Assembly: GCA_019912315.1 (NCBI GenBank)
Contig: JAIOJA010000016.1
Coordinates: 174,880-238,879 of the forward strand
Direction: 5' to 3'
DNA: 64,000 nt
From: Planctomycetota bacterium
GTDB taxonomy: Bacteria > Planctomycetota > UBA8742 > UBA2392
In this document: positions 55,101 through 63,987 of the stretch, piece by piece
How positions within the stretch are numbered: position 1 is the stretch's first letter
How the letters are laid out: each line of letters starts with the position of its first letter
The notes under the pieces: generated by a model
What the model was told of the DNA's origin: nothing
The model's database searches: none
Seen by the model: the letters and a program-made list of their open reading frames with translations, nothing else
Program-made: the position numbers and the translations under genes

Positions 55101-55221
55101 CGCGGCTGAGACGGTTGTCTTTGACCACGACGTTGGAATGTTGCGCGGAACGCCCGAGCGTGACGGCCTCTGTGAGGTCTACGGGCGCGTGTTCGCTGTT
55201 TTTGAAGACAATTCGAGGCAT
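52111..55221 (-). CDS. Two-FHA-domain transmembrane protein with large extracytoplasmic region
   Basis: The protein has 1036 residues. FHA domain 1 spans about 1-85 (VTLGRSAQHSNVVV, LSRAHCRF, DLESQNGTFLNGRRV) and FHA domain 2 about 135-225 (FKIGRKHDNELCL, ASGHHANI, DLGSTNGVVVNGKRI). An acidic linker of about 80 residues, a membrane helix (ALFAIVEVLVVVVVLGGVLFAAW, about 315-340) and a beta-rich carbohydrate-binding-like domain (ENPSFDEADESGFPKGW...FDDVQAS, about 365-520) follow, then a long helical C-terminus. FHA domains read phosphothreonine, so a Ser/Thr kinase signal may control the pilus-like machine. ATG 55221 is preferred over a start 16 codons earlier because the FHA fold begins there. 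It is the first gene of the cluster. Confidence 0.85.
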   Translation of the reverse strand: MPRIVFKNSEHAPVDLTEAVTLGRSAQHSNVVVKDNRLSRAHCRFEPRDDGWSIVDLESQNGTFLNGRRVRESLVKAGDVVTIGTADIIFEETGGPGGRTVMAGVQSTRGTQALDLADDSVAKPTSEKVDSTRTVLAPAALVLAKGTLQDNIHPITQDVFKIGRKHDNELCLENDGKASGHHANITRKGQDYIIEDLGSTNGVVVNGKRIEGPVVLQNGMKVLLGQQLFRFQLQGRDPVSSGRTAPELASADIQARLKPPGQAGDDEDMSELDEPAEHATIHATPEEQAAANEEDDIGALTQEIKFKGGGSALFAIVEVLVVVVVLGGVLFAAWTMVKDDNDGAGAGGGNYPPARDGGLLAENPSFDEADESGFPKGWSYSLNETDSFALVEGAHGGQFAMQISRFSASNSASTAISPMIEAPGGGVKVSVFAINSESASGRLGSAFVSVYWYASRKEKSPRFVTPVTAATNLSDWTELSGSAAKPPGVGFFSVALSLRGTPGSVAFDDVQASEDNAAQDWFEPQSIGAPNGMKWLIGRDGGITLEGPEGNYISNGQVLMYQSENGGDPLVVQSHLIEKPSFVVGDNTLKAAYTYFDPIAASPMKLNLELGRGDNRARLTGSVSRTGSGGEKAARFVVLYADVTPAWAPAEFVRFEATDDRPREYAFEVGSRGSAGFSKLLSADTATGNVIHAAGGSPKVRVRQDPGGRTLILTDDSQLNVTFERATGRDELNELASLIAAVQPGEDQMDRVNRAVRIFDNYLYNQNEVAAAAAAIDAAGMHYSLRLIELRDGINVPQLTRNEQLYRSAMEEAITSADKLNGESKRWETGALPVLRGAVSDHMLERTKQSATLARDSLRDLIEIAADFEQLAAVARRSLFALEIETEQRDSEPFLTSARDFLDSGQYIQGMMKLRAVVVNYPRCVRGIEAKERMVDVAGILLDEMGEHEKLGLKNIARDRALQARWLLDLVESKLLSNLLNETQKQWLRDPNLPVELDPSGWINREADLAKRIGEMRARLPKDLPPPEDSGNEEDE

Positions 55222-55413
55222 AGCGCAGGGCTTGTCTGCGGTGTCGTCAAAGACGGGGGTTGAGGGCAAGTCTACGCGTTAATCAGGTTTGTGACAAGGA
55301 TGGCGCACGAGCGCCGCTTACTGATCCCGCGCAGGTTGCAGCCATCTGACCCGATCCGCGAAGGACGGTTGCGGGGTTAATATAGGGAACCGGGCGTCGC
55401 GGACGCTCGTATC

Positions 55414-56622
55414 ATGGGCGTCATGAACAGGCCGACTTACAGAAACTTGCGGTGGACGATTCTGTCCCTGGCATTCCTGGCCGGGGTGCTGTGGCTGTCA
55501 TGGCCACGTGAGACACCCAGGGTCGCTGTCATGACGGACAGCGCGACCGACGTCGCAAGCGAAGACGGCGCGCCTTTGGGCGATACACCCTCCGTCGGCC
55601 CGCTGTCGAAGTCGAACACTAAGGAAGAAGCAAGTTCTGCAGAGGGCGACGTGCCAAGCGAAGATGCGCCCACGGAGACGGCTGAGGGCGAGACGGAAGA
55701 TTCGAAGTACGGATACTTCACGGCCACGATTCAGGGTCGGGTCGTGGACTCAACGGGAGTGCCGATTGCAGGCGCGGTGCTGGAAGGGGTTGACTCCATC
55801 TTTGATCGCTTCCCCAGCATGCGGGAAATGGACGACGGCATCCCACGCCCGCCACCGGCTGACGAGGGCGCGCCCGAAGAATGGGGCACAACGGACGAAA
55901 CCGGCTACTACCGGATCGAGCTGCGCCTTGAAGTGGACAAGGGCGTAACGGAGCTGGAGATTTCGCTGTTCGCGATACTGGCCAATTGGTCCGCCCGTTC
56001 AGAAGAAAGAGATTTCTCGCCCCTTCGCGCAGGCGAAACGGTCACCCAGGACTTCGTGGTCGACCTGCCCGGGGCGGTTACAGGGCGCATCGTCGACGAT
56101 CGTGGAGCGCCACTTGAGGGCATAAAGTTCACCCTTCACGCGGTCATCGGGATTCGCCCGAGTTCAATCATACGCACCAGTGCTGATGGCCGATTCGAGG
56201 TCAAGCACATTGCCGCAGGGCTGTACCACGTAGTGCTGCTTTCTCGGGAGTGGCGCCTGGCATCGTCAGCCGTGATGTTGACGGTCAAGTCAGGCGAGAC
56301 CTCACTTATCGACGACATTCAGGTCCAGCGCGTGACCATGATCCGCATTACCTTGACCTGCGACCAGGACCCGCCGCCCTGGGCCGGCGAGCGCGACAAA
56401 CCCTTCATGGCGGTGGTCTGGCTGTTCACCAAGGATGAGCAGGAGTTGAGTCGTTCCGAGATCGTTGACTTCGAAGGTACGATCACGATGTACGACCTGC
56501 CCGCTGAGGGCGTCACGGATGTGCGGGTAGACGTTCCGGGATTCAGTGCCACAGGCTGGTTCGCGCTATTTCTGCGCGAGGGTGAAATGAACGAAGCCAG
56601 TTTTGCTTTGGTCGCTGAATAG
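55414..56622 (+). CDS. Membrane-anchored protein with carboxypeptidase-regulatory-like repeats
   Basis: The protein has 402 residues. An N-terminal anchor (WTILSLAFLAGVLWLSW) is followed by an acidic low-complexity linker (about 40-95) and at least two CarboxypepD_reg-like domains (ATIQGRVVDSTGVPIAGAVLEG; GAVTGRIVDDRGAPLEGIKFTLHA...SADGRFEVKHIAAGLYHVVL). These beta-sandwich domains occur in surface and adhesion proteins. It stands alone, divergent from the FHA gene and followed by a terminator. Function unknown. A start 9 bp later (55423) is possible. Confidence 0.78.
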   Translation: MGVMNRPTYRNLRWTILSLAFLAGVLWLSWPRETPRVAVMTDSATDVASEDGAPLGDTPSVGPLSKSNTKEEASSAEGDVPSEDAPTETAEGETEDSKYGYFTATIQGRVVDSTGVPIAGAVLEGVDSIFDRFPSMREMDDGIPRPPPADEGAPEEWGTTDETGYYRIELRLEVDKGVTELEISLFAILANWSARSEERDFSPLRAGETVTQDFVVDLPGAVTGRIVDDRGAPLEGIKFTLHAVIGIRPSSIIRTSADGRFEVKHIAAGLYHVVLLSREWRLASSAVMLTVKSGETSLIDDIQVQRVTMIRITLTCDQDPPPWAGERDKPFMAVVWLFTKDEQELSRSEIVDFEGTITMYDLPAEGVTDVRVDVPGFSATGWFALFLREGEMNEASFALVAE

Positions 56623-56640
56623 CACCAGATACAACAAACA

Positions 56641-56662
56641 GGGGCCGGCGATTGCCGGCCCC
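56641..56662 (+). terminator. Hairpin terminator after the regulatory-like-repeat protein gene
   Basis: A perfect 9-bp stem GGGGCCGGC / GCCGGCCCC with loop GATT lies 18 bp after the stop codon. It is followed by a short T-containing tail (TGCTTTGG). Confidence 0.7.
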
Positions 56663-56759
56663 TGCTTTGGCTTCATCCAATCCGCCTTCGCCAAGGGTTG
56701 CTGCGCAACGTCCGCTTGCCAGCGCGCAGTGCTGGCGCGCATGTGATTGCCTTCGGCAA

Positions 56760-58034
56760 TCACATGCGCGCGATGATGGCGTCCCCGAATTCTTTGGTGC
56801 CCAGCTTGGTGGCGCCTTCGATCTGGCGTTCCAGGTCGTAGGTCACCTGCTTGTCCGTGATTGCTTTCTCGAGCCCCTTCAAAATCAGGTCCCGGGCTTC
56901 GTCCCAGCCCATGTACTCGAACATCATCACGCCGCTGTTGATCACCGCGCTTGGGTTGATCACGTTCTTGTCGGCGTACTTCGGTGCCGTGCCGTGCGTG
57001 GCTTCAAAGATCGCGGCGCTGTCGCCAATGTTTGCGCCCGGGGCTAGCCCGAGTCCGCCGACCTGTGCGGCTGCTGCGTCGCTGAGATAATCGCCGTTCA
57101 GGTTCATTGTGCAGAGCACGCTGTATTCGGCGGGGCGCAGCAGGATCTGCTGGAAGACGCTGTCGGCGATGCGGTCCTTGATTACCAGCTTGCCGGCCGG
57201 CGCTTTGCCGTCGTGCTTTTCCCAGACTTCGTCTTCCGTGACGACCTGGTCGCGGAATTCCGTGGTCGCCAACTCATAGCACCAGTCACGGAAGGCGCCT
57301 TCCGTGTACTTCATGATGTTGCCCTTGTGCACGATCGTCACGCTCGGCAGCTTCTGCTTGAGCGCGTATTTAACCGCGCGGCGCATGTGACGCTGGCTGC
57401 GGAACTTGCTGACCGGCTTGATGCCGACGCCGCTGGCCTCAAGGATTTTCTTGCCCTTGGTGGCGGGGTCGGCGCTGAGCATGTCGTTGAGGAAACCGAT
57501 GACTTTCTTGGCTTCCGGGGTCTCCGCGCGCCACTCGACACCGGAGTAAACGTCTTCGGTGTTTTCGCGGAAGATCACCATGTTGACGTCTTCCGGCTTC
57601 TTCATAGGGCTGGGCACGCCGTCGAAATAGCGGACCGGACGCACGCATGAGTACAGGTCGTGAATCTGGCGCAAGGCCACATTGAGGCTGCGGATGCCGC
57701 CGCCGACCGGCGTGGTCAGCGGGCCCTTGATCGCAACGCCGAAATGCTTGATGGCTTCATTGGTGTCGTCGGGCAGCCAGGTGCCGTACTTGTCATTGGA
57801 TTTTTCGCCGGCGTAAACTTCGAACCAGTGAATCTTGCGCTTACCGCCATAGGCTTTCTCGACGGCGGCGTCGAACACACGGACCGAAGCCTTCCATATA
57901 TCGCGCCCGATGCCGTCGCCTTCAATGAAGGGGACAATGGGCTGATCAGGTACTACGGGTTCGCCGTCTTTGAAGGTAATGCGTTCACCCTCAGCAGGCG
58001 CCTTAAGGTCTTTAAATTTCGGAGCAGTAGTCAT
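56760..58034 (-). CDS. icd: NADP-dependent isocitrate dehydrogenase
   Basis: This 424-residue protein is of the bacterial homodimeric type ([16 protein letters not shown] at the start). The substrate loop [10 protein letters not shown] with the regulatory Ser, [12 protein letters not shown], and the cofactor segment [19 protein letters not shown] are present. The Lys-Tyr after GTAP is the NADP-specific pair. It oxidises isocitrate to 2-oxoglutarate, the acceptor used by both transaminases of the lysine operon. The gene is monocistronic by position. Confidence 0.95.
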   Translation of the reverse strand: MTTAPKFKDLKAPAEGERITFKDGEPVVPDQPIVPFIEGDGIGRDIWKASVRVFDAAVEKAYGGKRKIHWFEVYAGEKSNDKYGTWLPDDTNEAIKHFGVAIKGPLTTPVGGGIRSLNVALRQIHDLYSCVRPVRYFDGVPSPMKKPEDVNMVIFRENTEDVYSGVEWRAETPEAKKVIGFLNDMLSADPATKGKKILEASGVGIKPVSKFRSQRHMRRAVKYALKQKLPSVTIVHKGNIMKYTEGAFRDWCYELATTEFRDQVVTEDEVWEKHDGKAPAGKLVIKDRIADSVFQQILLRPAEYSVLCTMNLNGDYLSDAAAAQVGGLGLAPGANIGDSAAIFEATHGTAPKYADKNVINPSAVINSGVMMFEYMGWDEARDLILKGLEKAITDKQVTYDLERQIEGATKLGTKEFGDAIIARM

Positions 58035-58172
58035 GCCGGTCCTCGCGTCTCAAGTTTGGCGGACGGGCATACTAGAGGCGAAGGTGTCGCGGTCAACGAG
58101 CGGTTTGCACCAGATCCAAACCCGGACAGGTGTCACAAAGCCCGCATGTTCACTGAACCTCGCGCCGTCCGA

Positions 58173-59525
58173 ATGCCGATACCCACGCGGGGAAGCATGG
58201 GGCGACACCGCAAACGCACGCGCCGGGGCTTTGAGCTTCGGCTGAACGGTAAATCCGCGCAGGCTGCGGGCGTCGCATTTGGCGTGATCGCGCTGGTAGC
58301 GACCATTGGCTGCGTAATCTACTCCAGCGGTGCATCCGGCGCCGCCCCCGACGACCCGCCCGTGCGCTTCACGCCGGAGCCCCTGGACAAGCTCGACCGT
58401 GTCGAGGGCTGGGTTCCGTACTGGACCGACGAAGCACAAATCGCACGCGACGCCGCCGCGGCGGGCTTCACGGACCTGCTGTTTTTTCACGGCTCCGTGG
58501 ACGATGGCGGCCGCGTCAAGCTTGAAGACGAGCCCGGGCTCGCGCGTGGATTGGCCGGCGCCGGCGATGCGCGCTGCTGGCTGACCGTCACCAACCATGG
58601 CGGATCACTGCGCGAAGCCCTGACCGGCGACGTTGACGCGCACATTGAAAGCCTGCTGTCGGCGTTTCAGCGCAGCGGCTGCCGGCACCTTGACCTCGAC
58701 TACGAAAGCCTCGATTACGCCATGGCGGACGGACTGGTCGGGCTGTGCGAAAAACTCGCGCCGCGACTGCCGGAGGGCGCGATGCTGGGCTTGACCTTGC
58801 AGCCCGCGGACTCACACCTGCGCCCGGAACAACGCGGCCTCTACCTGCGCCTGCTGGAATCACCGCACGTCTACACCGTGCGCATGATGATGTACGACTA
58901 TCACTGGAAGAACTCGCTGCCCGGCGCGCTCTACCCCATGCCCGCGTTCCGGCGACTGGTCAAGGAATGGGGCGAACACGCCCACAAGCTGACGCTGGCG
59001 CTGCCCCTTTACGGCTACGACTGGGCCCGCCCCGAGGACACCAGCATCCCGCGCGCCGACGTCGTGACCCTGCGCGACATGCCCGCACTGGCGAACAAGG
59101 CGGGCTTTGACGCCGTCTGGATGCGCGACGAAGGCGAGCTGGCCGCGCGCTACAACGACGGCGGGGTGCGCATGGCGGCCCTGCCTTCCCTGCGCGCGAT
59201 CCAGGCCCGCGTCGAATACATGCTGGACTGGGGCGTTCCCGGGGTCAGCTTCTGGCACATTGCCTGCGCAAACCCGTCAGAGGTCCGCGCGAGCTGCGAG
59301 CGCGATGTGCCCCCCCGTGATGCCGTCAGTTACGACCAGGGGCGCAACTGGGGCGACTGGCTGGACCCATGGAAGCTGCGCGTCTGCAGGACCATCATAG
59401 CTGACGGCACGCAGACTCTCGACGCCATCGCCACTGAGCACGGCGTTTCGCGCTCCGTGATGTATCGCTTCAATGAGCACATTACGGGCACACAGATCCG
59501 CGGCGAAACCGTGTACATACCGTAG
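58173..59525 (+). CDS. GH18-type glycosidase with C-terminal LysM domain
   Basis: The protein has about 450 residues. An N-terminal basic stretch and membrane or signal segment (AAGVAFGVIALVATIGCVIYSS) are followed by a TIM-barrel of the GH18 family. The catalytic DxDxE is in CRHLDLDYESLDYA, with MMMYDYHWKNSLPG and LALPLYGYDW later. The last 45 residues (DGTQTLDAIATEHGVSRSVMYRFNEHI...VYIP) are a LysM module. The combination resembles spore-germination or cell-wall hydrolases (YaaH type). It probably acts on peptidoglycan outside the cytoplasm. Start codon uncertain: ATGs at 58146, 58173 and 58197 all fit and none has a clear ribosome binding site. Confidence 0.82.
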   Translation: MPIPTRGSMGRHRKRTRRGFELRLNGKSAQAAGVAFGVIALVATIGCVIYSSGASGAAPDDPPVRFTPEPLDKLDRVEGWVPYWTDEAQIARDAAAAGFTDLLFFHGSVDDGGRVKLEDEPGLARGLAGAGDARCWLTVTNHGGSLREALTGDVDAHIESLLSAFQRSGCRHLDLDYESLDYAMADGLVGLCEKLAPRLPEGAMLGLTLQPADSHLRPEQRGLYLRLLESPHVYTVRMMMYDYHWKNSLPGALYPMPAFRRLVKEWGEHAHKLTLALPLYGYDWARPEDTSIPRADVVTLRDMPALANKAGFDAVWMRDEGELAARYNDGGVRMAALPSLRAIQARVEYMLDWGVPGVSFWHIACANPSEVRASCERDVPPRDAVSYDQGRNWGDWLDPWKLRVCRTIIADGTQTLDAIATEHGVSRSVMYRFNEHITGTQIRGETVYIP

Positions 59526-59546
59526 CCGGGCGCAAGCGCCGCCCGG
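59526..59546 (+). terminator. Weak hairpin after the GH18 gene
   Basis: CCGGGC (59526-59531) pairs with GCCCGG (59541-59546), starting 1 bp after the stop. The stem can be extended by one inner pair. There is no T-run; it could also be an intergenic hairpin of the short metH leader. Confidence 0.35.
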
Positions 59547-59599
59547 TGTACCGGAGTGCGCCCGCTGCTATGCTGCCGCCGCCCTGATCGAAAGCAGCG

Positions 59600-62500
59600 A
59601 TGGTTGAGAAACAGCTTGCGGAACTGCTTGCGCGGCGCATCCTCGTCATGGATGGCGCCATGGGCACCATGCTGCAGCGCTACATGCTGTCCGAAGAAGA
59701 TTTCAGGGGCGAGCGCTTTGCCAATCACCCACAGAACCTTCAGGGCAACAGCGACATCCTGTGTCTGACCGCGCCCAATATCCTGCTGGATATTCACCGG
59801 CAGTACTTGCAGGCCGGCGCGGACATCATTGAAACCAACACCTTCACCGCCACGCCGGTCAGCCAGCGCGACTACGGCACGCAGGATCATGCCTACGAGA
59901 TCTGCCGCGAGGGCGCGCGCCTGGCCAAACAGGCCGCGAGTGAATTCACTGACAAGCGCGGCCTGGGCCGCGACAAGCCACGTTTTGTCGCGGGCTCGAT
60001 CGGCCCGACCAACGTGACGGCCAGCATTTCGCCCGACGTGAACGATCCCGGCTGGCGTAAGGTCACATTCGATGAGCTGGTCGAAAGCTATTACGAGAAC
60101 GCGCGCGGGCTGATGGACGGCGGCGCGGACATACTCGCCGTGGAAACCGTCTTCGACACGCTGAACGCCAAGGCCGCCCTGTACGCGATTCGCAAGCTGT
60201 TCCGTGAGCGCGGCGAAGCCCTGCCCCTGCTCGTCAGCGGCACGATCACTGATGCAAGCGGGCGCACACTCAGCGGCCAGACAACCGAAGCGTTCTGGTA
60301 CAGCGTCGAGCACGCGAAACCGCTGACGGTCGGGCTGAACTGCGCACTCGGCGCGGAGGACCTGCGCGAGTACATCGAAACGCTCAGCAACCTCGCCCCC
60401 TGCTACACCCACATCTACCCAAACGCCGGGCTGCCCAACGAGCTCGGCGGCTACGACGACGCGCCAGAATCCATGGCCGCTGTCCTGCGCGACTTTGCCG
60501 AGCGCGGCTACGTAAACATCGTTGGCGGCTGCTGTGGTACGACACCCGAGCATGTGGCCGCATTCGTCGAGGCCGTGAAAGACTGCGAACCGCGACAGTT
60601 GCCCGAGCCAGACACACGCCTGCACCTCAGCGGCATGGAGCCCTTCACCATCGGCCCCGGCAGCCTGTTCTGCAACGTCGGTGAGCGCACGAACGTCACC
60701 GGCAGCAAGAAGTTCGAACGCCTGATTACGTCCGGCGCGTACCAGGAAGCTCTCGAAGTCGCGCGCCAACAGGTCGAGAGCGGCGCCCAGGTTATCGACA
60801 TCAACATGGACGAGGGGATGCTCGATTCCGTCGCCGCCATGAAGAAGTTCCTGAACCTGGCAGCAGCCGAGCCCGACATCGCGCGCGTGCCTTTCATGAT
60901 TGATTCGTCGAAGTTCGCTGTCATCGAAGCGGGGCTGAAATGCGTGCAGGGCAAGTGCATCGTCAACAGCGTCAGTATGAAGGAAGGCGAGGCCGAATTC
61001 CTGCGCCAGGCGCGCGTCTGCCGCGACTACGGCGCGGCGATTGTGGTGATGGCGTTTGATGAGCAAGGCCAGGCCGACAGCAAGCAGCGCAAGGTCGAGA
61101 TCTGCAAGCGCGCCTATCAGCTGCTGGTGGACGACGGCTTCCCACCGCAGGACATTATTTTCGACCCGAACATTTTCGCGGTCGCCACCGGCATTGAAGA
61201 ACACAACGAGTACGCCGTCGCCTACATCGATGCGACGCGTGAAATCAAGGCGGCCTGCCCCGGCGTGCACATCAGCGGCGGCGTGAGCAATCTGAGTTTC
61301 AGCTTCCGCGGCAATGAGCTTGTGCGCGAAGCCATGCACAGCGCGTTTCTGTTTCACGCCATCAAGGCCGGCATGGACATGGGCATCGTGAACGCGGGCC
61401 AGCTTGCGGTGTACGAAGACATCCCGAAAGACCTGCTGGAGCGCATTGAAGATGTGCTGTTCAACCGCCGCGACGACGCCACCGAGCGCCTGGTTGAATT
61501 CGCCGAAGGGGTCAGGGGCAAAGGCAAGACCCGTGTCGAAGACCTTAGCTGGCGCGAGACAACCGTGCAGGCGCGCATTACGCACGGGCTGGTGCACGGC
61601 ATTGATCGCTGGATCGTCGAAGACACCGAAGAAGCACGCCAGGAGTACGCACAGCCGATCGAAGTGATCGAAGGCCCGCTGATGGACGGCATGAACGTCG
61701 TCGGTGACCTGTTCGGAAGCGGCAAGATGTTCCTGCCGCAGGTCGTGAAGTCCGCGCGCGTGATGAAGAAGGCCGTCGCCCACCTGATCCCGTTCATTGA
61801 AGCAAGCAACCAGGGCAAGAAGGAAAGCAAGGGCAAGCTGGTCGTGGCCACGGTGAAGGGCGACGTTCACGACATCGGCAAGAACATTGTCGGTGTTGTG
61901 CTCGGCTGTAACGGCTACGACGTAGTTGACCTGGGCGTGATGGTCCCGGCCGACAAGATATTGAAAGCCGCGCGTGAAGAAGGCGCGGACATGATCGGGC
62001 TGAGCGGCCTGATCACGCCGAGCCTGGACGAGATGGTCCATGTCGCCAAGGAAATGCAGCGCCTGAAGATGAACATGCCTCTGCTGGTCGGCGGCGCGAC
62101 GACGAGTCGCCTGCACACGGCCGTCAAGATCGCGCCCCAGTACGACGGCCCGATTGTCCACGTACTTGACGCGTCAAGAAGTGTCGGCGTGGTCGGGCAG
62201 GTGATGGGCAAGAACACGCGCGAGCAGTTCTTTGCCGAAACCAAAGAAGACCTCGCCCGGATCCGCCGCAAGCACCAGGGCGCCGCGGAGGCGCACGCCC
62301 TGCTGCCGATCAGTGAGGCGCGCCAGAACGCGGCGAAGCTGGACTTTGAGCCGGTTGAGCCGAAACAGCCGGGCGTGCATGTGTTCGACGATTACTCGAT
62401 CAGCGAACTGACTGAATACATCGACTGGACGCCCTTCTTCCAGGCCTGGGAGTTGGCCGGGCGCTACCCGAACATTTTCGACGACAAACTTGTTGGCGAA

Positions 62501-63259
62501 CACGCGCGGACCCTTTTCGCTGACGCGCAGCGCCTGCTGAAGCAGATCATCGACGGCGAGCTGATTCACGCGAAGGGTGTGATCGGCCTGTGGCCGGCGA
62601 GGCGAGTCGGCGACGACATCGAAGTCGACGGACGGGCGACCGTTCACACTTTGCGCCAGCAGATCAAGCGCGCGGGTGGCAAGCCGAACGTTGCGCTGGC
62701 GGATTACGTCGCACAGGACAGACCGGACTGGATCGGCGGCTTCTGCGTGACCGCAGGTATCGGCGTCGACGAGCTGGTTGCCAGGTACCAGGCCGACCAC
62801 GACGACTACAACGCGATCATGGTCAAGGTGCTCGCGGATCGTCTGGCCGAGGCCTTCGCGGAGCGCATGCACCAGCGCGTCCGCACGGAGCTCTGGGGCT
62901 ACGCGGGCGATGAAAAACTGTCGAACAAAGAGCTGATTGCCGAGAAGTATCAGGGCATCCGCCCGGCGCCCGGCTACCCGGCCTGCCCGGACCACACGGA
63001 GAAGGCGACTCTGTTCGAGCTGCTGGACGCGACGAAGAACACCGGCGTTGTGCTCACGGAACACTTCGCCATGCACCCGACGGCGGCCGTCAGCGGTTTG
63101 TACTTCAGCCACCCGGAGGCGAAATACTTCGGCGTCGGCAAACTCGGGCTCGACCAGGTCGAAGACTACGCCCGCCGCAAAGGCATGAGCGTCGAGCAGG
63201 CCGAACGCTGGCTCGCCCCGAACCTGGGCTATGAGCCGGCGGCGGTGCAACGCGCCTGA
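59600..63259 (+). CDS. metH: Cobalamin-dependent methionine synthase
   Basis: This 1219-residue protein has all modules: the homocysteine domain ([17 protein letters not shown]; zinc cysteines in GLNCALG and GGCCGTTP), the pterin domain ([25 protein letters not shown]), the cobalamin cap and binding domain (with the DVHDIGKNI cobalt-ligating histidine motif), and the AdoMet reactivation domain ([15 protein letters not shown]). It methylates homocysteine using methyltetrahydrofolate and B12. Together with the short MetE-like protein at 8341-9504 the window holds two unrelated thiol methyltransferases. Confidence 0.96.
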   Translation: MVEKQLAELLARRILVMDGAMGTMLQRYMLSEEDFRGERFANHPQNLQGNSDILCLTAPNILLDIHRQYLQAGADIIETNTFTATPVSQRDYGTQDHAYEICREGARLAKQAASEFTDKRGLGRDKPRFVAGSIGPTNVTASISPDVNDPGWRKVTFDELVESYYENARGLMDGGADILAVETVFDTLNAKAALYAIRKLFRERGEALPLLVSGTITDASGRTLSGQTTEAFWYSVEHAKPLTVGLNCALGAEDLREYIETLSNLAPCYTHIYPNAGLPNELGGYDDAPESMAAVLRDFAERGYVNIVGGCCGTTPEHVAAFVEAVKDCEPRQLPEPDTRLHLSGMEPFTIGPGSLFCNVGERTNVTGSKKFERLITSGAYQEALEVARQQVESGAQVIDINMDEGMLDSVAAMKKFLNLAAAEPDIARVPFMIDSSKFAVIEAGLKCVQGKCIVNSVSMKEGEAEFLRQARVCRDYGAAIVVMAFDEQGQADSKQRKVEICKRAYQLLVDDGFPPQDIIFDPNIFAVATGIEEHNEYAVAYIDATREIKAACPGVHISGGVSNLSFSFRGNELVREAMHSAFLFHAIKAGMDMGIVNAGQLAVYEDIPKDLLERIEDVLFNRRDDATERLVEFAEGVRGKGKTRVEDLSWRETTVQARITHGLVHGIDRWIVEDTEEARQEYAQPIEVIEGPLMDGMNVVGDLFGSGKMFLPQVVKSARVMKKAVAHLIPFIEASNQGKKESKGKLVVATVKGDVHDIGKNIVGVVLGCNGYDVVDLGVMVPADKILKAAREEGADMIGLSGLITPSLDEMVHVAKEMQRLKMNMPLLVGGATTSRLHTAVKIAPQYDGPIVHVLDASRSVGVVGQVMGKNTREQFFAETKEDLARIRRKHQGAAEAHALLPISEARQNAAKLDFEPVEPKQPGVHVFDDYSISELTEYIDWTPFFQAWELAGRYPNIFDDKLVGEHARTLFADAQRLLKQIIDGELIHAKGVIGLWPARRVGDDIEVDGRATVHTLRQQIKRAGGKPNVALADYVAQDRPDWIGGFCVTAGIGVDELVARYQADHDDYNAIMVKVLADRLAEAFAERMHQRVRTELWGYAGDEKLSNKELIAEKYQGIRPAPGYPACPDHTEKATLFELLDATKNTGVVLTEHFAMHPTAAVSGLYFSHPEAKYFGVGKLGLDQVEDYARRKGMSVEQAERWLAPNLGYEPAAVQRA

Positions 63260-63265
63260 ACTGGA

Positions 63266-63292
63266 GCCCCCACCGGAAGGTCGGGGCCTTTT
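63266..63292 (+). terminator. Rho-independent terminator of metH
   Basis: GCCCC-C-ACC and GGT-C-GGGGC pair with one C-C mismatch around the loop GGAA, followed by TTTT, 6 bp after the stop codon. Confidence 0.8.
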
Positions 63293-63323
63293 GTTCCTGG
63301 ATATGCGTCATCAACAAAGACAG

Positions 63324-63345
63324 GCCGGCAGCTTCCGCTGCCGGC
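63324..63345. terminator. Second hairpin terminator between metH and the convergent surface-protein gene
   Basis: A perfect 9-bp stem GCCGGCAGC / GCTGCCGGC with loop TTCC is followed on the plus strand by TCTTGTTCT. It can act as backup for metH. Confidence 0.6.
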
Positions 63346-63392
63346 TCTTGTTCTGGCCGGGTTGCGTGATCGCTCCCGAACCCCGAATGTTT

Positions 63393-63465
63393 GCCCGTGT
63401 TGCCTGCCTACACAGCAGGCCTCGAAACACGGGCCCACGCGCGGTCGACGCCTCGCCGCGCGTGG
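63393..63465. repeat. Two further tandem hairpins between convergent genes
   Basis: The first is a 9-bp stem GCCCGTGTT / AACACGGGC (63393-63401, 63426-63434) enclosing a nested CCTGC/GCAGG hairpin. Immediately after it is a perfect 10-bp stem CCACGCGCGG / CCGCGCGTGG (63435-63444, 63456-63465). The second ends 6 bp before the 3' end of the minus-strand gene and may terminate it. Confidence 0.55.
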
Positions 63466-63471
63466 TGAAAT

Positions 63472-63987
63472 CTAGACCATCCTGCGCCGACGGCGCGTAA
63501 CGTACGCCAGCGCGATCAGCGCCAGCATCGGCAAGGCCAGCTGGCCTTCGCCGGCAACACAGCCACCATCCGCGCCGTTCGGGCTCTTGGCAAAGCTCGG
63601 CGGGATCACAGTCGTCGAGCCCTGCACGCTCAGTGTGAACGGGCTGTTCGGATCATTGCTGGCAATCGTGATGGTGAAGGACAGCACCCCCGAATCCACC
63701 GGTGTCACACTCACCGCGAACGGCGCGCTGCCGCTGGCCGCCAGACCGGCTGGCAGTTGCTGCGTGACGACGGCCGTGCAGTTGCTCGCCCCGCTGATGG
63801 CGACGCGCGGGTTGCCGGTGAAACTCAGCGGCGCAGTGCCGGTGTTGGTCGCGGTGTAGAAGAAGGTCATGGTCCCGCCGACCTGCACAATGCCGACGCT
63901 GTCCGTGCCCGCGACAAGGTTGCCGCTGCGGTCAACTGTCAGCGCGGGCACGGACAGCGTCGGCATTGTGCAGGTCGGCGGGACCAT
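63472..63987 (-). CDS. C-terminal part of a surface protein with CTERM-like sorting tail (5' end unreliable)
   Basis: This 171-residue apparent frame has a beta-sandwich repeat of choice-of-anchor/Ig-like type (MTFFYTATNTGTAPLSF, VTPVDSGVLSFTITIASNDPNSPFTLSVQG). It then ends with GGCVAGEGQ, a hydrophobic helix LALPMLALIALAYV and TRRRRRMV: the tripartite glycine/cysteine, membrane helix and Arg cluster pattern of CTERM sorting signals. The first 15 or so residues come from the reverse arm of a 58-bp inverted repeat at the window edge and are probably not real. The native gene almost certainly extends further upstream. Confidence 0.65.
   Translation of the reverse strand: MVPPTCTMPTLSVPALTVDRSGNLVAGTDSVGIVQVGGTMTFFYTATNTGTAPLSFTGNPRVAISGASNCTAVVTQQLPAGLAASGSAPFAVSVTPVDSGVLSFTITIASNDPNSPFTLSVQGSTTVIPPSFAKSPNGADGGCVAGEGQLALPMLALIALAYVTRRRRRMV

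Noticed and set aside
52378..55263. A 961-codon plus-strand open frame, and similar long plus-strand frames at 50507-52462 and 47426-49078
   Set aside because: All are exact shadows of the FHA, PilM/N and TPR genes, with no domains of their own.
59330..62161. A 943-codon minus-strand open frame
   Set aside because: It is the antisense of the GH18 3' end and of metH, which are unmistakable. High GC keeps the opposite strand open.
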